Assembly (NCBI RefSeq): GCF_937890585.1
Contig: NZ_CALACG010000198.1
Location: 1-7,480, forward strand
Origin: an uncultured Campylobacter sp.
GTDB lineage: Bacteria > Campylobacterota > Campylobacteria > Campylobacterales > Campylobacteraceae
Reading direction: 5' to 3'
DNA: 7,480 nt
Positions 5,602 through 7,480 of the stretch are shown piece by piece; position 1 is the stretch's first letter, and each line of letters opens with the position of its first letter. Under the pieces are notes generated by a model that was given only the letters and a program-made list of their open reading frames with translations, did not search any database and had not been told where the DNA came from. Position numbers and translations under genes: made by a program.

Positions 5602-6230
5602 ATCTCTCCTATCAACTCTTTTAAATTTTTATGTCTTCTAACAAGTATCACGCCGCGTTTAAATTTGATAAATTTGGAGTGATGTATCGCTTTTATTATC
5701 TTTTCACTGATCTTTTTTGTCGCTTTTGGCTTTAAATTTAACTCCTTTAGATATTCGCTTAAATTTATCCATTTTGACTCGTCCTCTATCTGCGCATCTA
5801 TCGCCACTTCGCTTGTGGCACCCTCGTTTTTAGGTGCTAAAAGTGGCCTTTGCATGGCGTTTAGAAACTGCATGAGCTTCTCGTCTCTGTCCTTGTAAAT
5901 TTGCAAAATTTCATTTTTTCGCTCGATAAGCATCTGCTCTTTTTCTTTAAAAAGCCTATCTTTGTCGGCTTGCAAATTTAAATTTAAGCTCTTAAGCTCA
6001 TTTAGCTCATTTAACAAATAACTTACAAACTCGTCGTTTTGGGATTTAGTTTTTGTGCTTTTTGAAGCGGTTTTTGCGGGTTTTTCGCTACTTGGCTCCT
6101 CGTCAAGGATGACAAATTTTGTGCCATTTTCAATGAGCGTTTTCAACGAGCCTCGGCGGATTCTATTATAGACTGCTTCTTTTGTTATGCCTAAAATTTC
6201 TGCAGCTTCATTTACAGCTAGCTTTTGCAT
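5598..6230 (-). CDS. Helix-turn-helix DNA-binding protein with central coiled coil
   Basis: The protein has 210 aa. Residues 4-43 (LAVNEAAEILGITKEAVYNRIRRGSLKTLIENGTKFV) look like a MerR/excisionase-type helix-turn-helix with a short wing. A Ser/Lys-rich linker (45-64) follows. Residues about 68-125 are heptad-like and strongly charged (LLNELNELKSLNLNLQADKDRLFKEKEQ), so a dimerising coiled coil is likely. The C-terminal domain (153-210) contains WINLSEYLKELNLKPKA and a basic stretch KFIKFKRGVILVRRHKNLKEL that may be a second nucleic-acid-binding surface. It is the first gene after a TATAAT box and its stop overlaps the lipoprotein start, so it probably controls its own operon, but no target site is proven. 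The ATG at 6228-6230 has only a weak ribosome site (GGA within CGGAAATCCG). In C. jejuni, as I recall, no such gene lies between rpsU and the lipoprotein gene. The helix-turn-helix call is fairly safe; the regulatory role is inference. Confidence 0.85.
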   Translation of the reverse strand: MQKLAVNEAAEILGITKEAVYNRIRRGSLKTLIENGTKFVILDEEPSSEKPAKTASKSTKTKSQNDEFVSYLLNELNELKSLNLNLQADKDRLFKEKEQMLIERKNEILQIYKDRDEKLMQFLNAMQRPLLAPKNEGATSEVAIDAQIEDESKWINLSEYLKELNLKPKATKKISEKIIKAIHHSKFIKFKRGVILVRRHKNLKELIGEI

Positions 6231-6268
6231 CGGATTTCCGTTTAAAATAAAATAAAAAAATTGCTTTG

Positions 6269-6274
6269 ATTATA
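6269..6274 (-). promoter_or_regulatory. -10 box (TATAAT) of the six-gene operon
   Basis: A perfect TATAAT read on the minus strand is preceded by a T-rich stretch (TTATTTTTT), the form usual for epsilonproteobacterial housekeeping promoters, which lack a firm -35 box. It lies 38 nt before the ATG of the helix-turn-helix gene and just downstream of the rpsU terminator hairpin, so it would give a leader of about 30 nt. Confidence 0.6.
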
Positions 6275-6287
6275 AAAAAATAAGGCT

Positions 6288-6326
6288 AAAAGAAGAGTTA
6301 AACAAAGAGAGCAAAGCTCCCTTTGT
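6288..6326 (-). terminator. Intrinsic terminator of rpsU
   Basis: On the minus strand an 11-nt stem, ACAAAGGGAGC / GCTCTCTTTGT with one G-U pair, closes a TTT loop (arms 6316-6326 and 6302-6312). A U-biased stretch (TTAACTCTTCTTTT) follows. It starts 7 nt after the rpsU stop codon. The U-tract is interrupted by a few other bases, so termination may be partial. Confidence 0.75.
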
Positions 6327-6333
6327 CTTGGTT

Positions 6334-6546
6334 TTAGAGTCTTGACTCGTAGCGTCTAAGCATATAAAGACGTTTAAGCATTTTTTTGCGAGCAGCAATT
6401 TTTTGTTTCTTGCGGATCTCAGTTTTAGGCTCAAAGAAGCGTCTAGCTCTTGCTTCAGTAACGACTAAGTTACGGTCAGTTTGTTTTTTAAACTTTCTGT
6501 AACCCTCGTCAAATGACTCGTTAGGATGTACCTTAATACCAGGCAA
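6334..6546 (-). CDS. rpsU: 30S ribosomal protein S21
   Basis: S21 is a small basic protein of the 30S subunit that lies near the anti-Shine-Dalgarno end of 16S rRNA and helps initiation. The product begins [20 protein letters not shown] after its start residue and ends MLRRYESRL, a clear match to Campylobacter S21, with the long basic helix [22 protein letters not shown] place the start at TTG 6544-6546, giving 70 residues, the size I remember for this protein in Campylobacter. The alternative GTG codons at 6553-6558 would add four residues (MVRT) without a good ribosome site, whereas AAGGTGG (6555-6561) sits 8 nt before the TTG. It is separated from the operon downstream by a terminator and has its own -10 box. 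No AAATTT occurs inside this gene although the window is full of that hexamer. Confidence 0.95.
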   Translation of the reverse strand: MPGIKVHPNESFDEGYRKFKKQTDRNLVVTEARARRFFEPKTEIRKKQKIAARKKMLKRLYMLRRYESRL

Positions 6547-6549
6547 CGT

Positions 6550-6561
6550 CCTCACCACCTT
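6550..6561 (-). promoter_or_regulatory. Ribosome binding site that decides the rpsU TTG start
   Basis: Minus-strand AAGGTGGTGAGG contains AAGGTGG ending 8 nt before the TTG, and GAGG ending 3 nt before it. Choosing the upstream GTG codons would place this ribosome site within or too close to the start, so the TTG is favoured. Confidence 0.7.
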
Positions 6562-6581
6562 TCAGATTAAAATAAGCCGTG

Positions 6582-6587
6582 AGTATA
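6582..6587 (-). promoter_or_regulatory. Probable -10 box of rpsU
   Basis: TATACT on the minus strand lies 35 nt before the TTG start of rpsU, in the gap after the flavoprotein gene. The region is AT-rich and no -35 box at good spacing is seen, as is usual in Campylobacter. A short rpsU leader of about 28 nt would result. Confidence 0.5.
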
Positions 6588-6604
6588 GTTTAACTTTCAT
6601 AAAT

Positions 6605-7480
6605 TTAAGCTTTCAAAATATGCTCAGCAGCTATCAAACCAGAACTAATGCAGTCTGGTGTAGAGCAGCTTGTCAACCTTGCATAGCCGTGAATTCCGCC
6701 TGTTGCCTCACCTATGGCGTATAAATTTTTAATAGGCATATTATCTTTTAAGCCTAGCACTTCAAAATTTAAACTAACCCTTACTCCACCTGGTGTATAG
6801 CTTATGCCAGGAGCCGCTAGCATCGCATAAAACGGAGCTTTTGAGATAGGATTTACCTTACTTAGATCTTTTTTAAAGTCACTATCATCTTTTTTCTCTA
6901 TATTTTCATTATATCGCTTGATCTCGCTGTTTAAAACCTCTAAATTTAGCCCAAATTCTTTTGCTAGTTCGTCCAAATTTTGAAATTTCTTCATCTTGCC
7001 ATCTTCCACAAATTTATTTAGCCTTTTTGGATCGTGGCTGCTTCCAAAACCGACCTCATCGAAGATGATCACTGCAAATTTATCTGAGCTGTTATCTTGC
7101 ATATTTTCTAAAATTTTATCTGACAAGCCCTGCCTGTCGCCATCTTCATTCATAAATCTTTTTGAGTTTTTACCATCAACTATCATTGAAAAGACTAGGT
7201 CTTCTGTTGGGATACCAAAAGAGTACCTGCCAAGACTTAGCTGTATAGGCGTTGCTCCAGCTGCTAGCATGGTTTTTAGCGCTCCAGCTGTTGCACCTGG
7301 GCTTGAAGGTGTTTTGGCAAGAGCTAGTCTTGGATTTTGAGCAGCTTTAAATGCCTTATCTGCCGAATATCCACCACTTGCAAAGATGACAGCTTTATTT
7401 GCTTTGTAAAATTTGACATCGCCTGCTGTATTTTGCAGATCATCATCGGCTAAGCTCTTATCAAATTTATACTCTTCTCT
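6605..7480 (-). CDS. FAD-binding flavocytochrome c / fumarate-reductase-type flavoprotein, 5' part cut by window edge
   Basis: The frame is open from the right edge to the TAA at 6605-6607, giving the last 291 residues; the start, any signal peptide and any haem domain lie outside. Family signs are KAVIFASGGYSAD (FAD-domain strand and glycines), TPSSPGATAGALKTMLAAGA, RFMNEDGDR (codons 7133-7159), a YTPGG motif (6785-6799) and the FAD-end motif NLYAIGEATGGIHGYARL (HGYARL at 6674-6691). Such enzymes are often periplasmic reductases (fumarate, urocanate, methacrylate and related acids) fed by c-type cytochromes. Compared with fumarate reductase as I recall it, the HTMGG substrate histidine is Tyr here, and the usual RLGGN after the HG motif is RLTSC with STPDC following. 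The arginines of GDR and HGYAR are kept. This suggests a reductase for something other than fumarate. The 46-nt gap to rpsU holds the rpsU promoter and no evident terminator. Confidence 0.9.
   Translation of the reverse strand, partial: REEYKFDKSLADDDLQNTAGDVKFYKANKAVIFASGGYSADKAFKAAQNPRLALAKTPSSPGATAGALKTMLAAGATPIQLSLGRYSFGIPTEDLVFSMIVDGKNSKRFMNEDGDRQGLSDKILENMQDNSSDKFAVIIFDEVGFGSSHDPKRLNKFVEDGKMKKFQNLDELAKEFGLNLEVLNSEIKRYNENIEKKDDSDFKKDLSKVNPISKAPFYAMLAAPGISYTPGGVRVSLNFEVLGLKDNMPIKNLYAIGEATGGIHGYARLTSCSTPDCISSGLIAAEHILKA

Noticed and set aside
6996..7340. Plus-strand open frame opposite the flavoprotein
   Set aside because: Antisense shadow of a conserved FAD-binding sequence.
1..7480. tRNA, rRNA, CRISPR array, insertion sequence, integrase or attachment site
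   Set aside because: No cloverleaf, regularly spaced repeat, transposase motif or terminal repeat with target duplication was found on either strand by reading.

Overview
The window looks like a chromosomal segment of a Campylobacter of the C. concisus/curvus/showae type. The evidence is the moderate-to-low GC, the extreme density of AAATTT, and the protein families, which are typical of Campylobacterota. From memory, rpsU, a UPF0323 lipoprotein, a glutathionylspermidine-synthase-like ATP-grasp protein, a D-2-hydroxyacid dehydrogenase and YajQ occur in that order in C. jejuni (Cj0370-Cj0374). Here the same order is kept, with two extra genes interleaved. All supported genes lie on the minus strand, so transcription runs from high to low coordinates.

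Right part (7480-6334): the C-terminal part of a FAD-binding flavocytochrome c/fumarate-reductase-type flavoprotein runs in from the right edge. Next comes rpsU (ribosomal protein S21), which probably starts at TTG, has its own -10 box, and is followed by a clear hairpin terminator.

Centre (6274-1589): a perfect TATAAT box just after the rpsU terminator probably starts a six-gene operon. Its genes are a helix-turn-helix/coiled-coil protein, a UPF0323 lipoprotein with a Ser/Gly tail ending in Gly-Gly, the ATP-grasp ligase, a D-2-hydroxyacid dehydrogenase, an unrecognised 252-aa protein, and yajQ. Junctions are very tight: a 4-nt overlap (ATGA), a 2-nt gap, a 2-nt gap, a 1-nt overlap (TAATG) and a 17-nt gap. 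The lipoprotein/ligase pair resembles the E. coli ygiB-ygiC and yjfM-yjfC pairs. It is the best candidate here for an uncharacterised system: an amide ligase that may modify the C-terminal glycine of its partner lipoprotein.

Left part (1588-1): a 206-bp spacer carries a nested inverted-repeat structure of about 120 bp. It is followed by a DUF2314 protein with C-terminal ankyrin repeats and, 34 bp further on, a TTG-started protein with a predicted membrane segment that runs off the left edge. No tRNA, rRNA, CRISPR array, insertion sequence or integrase was seen.
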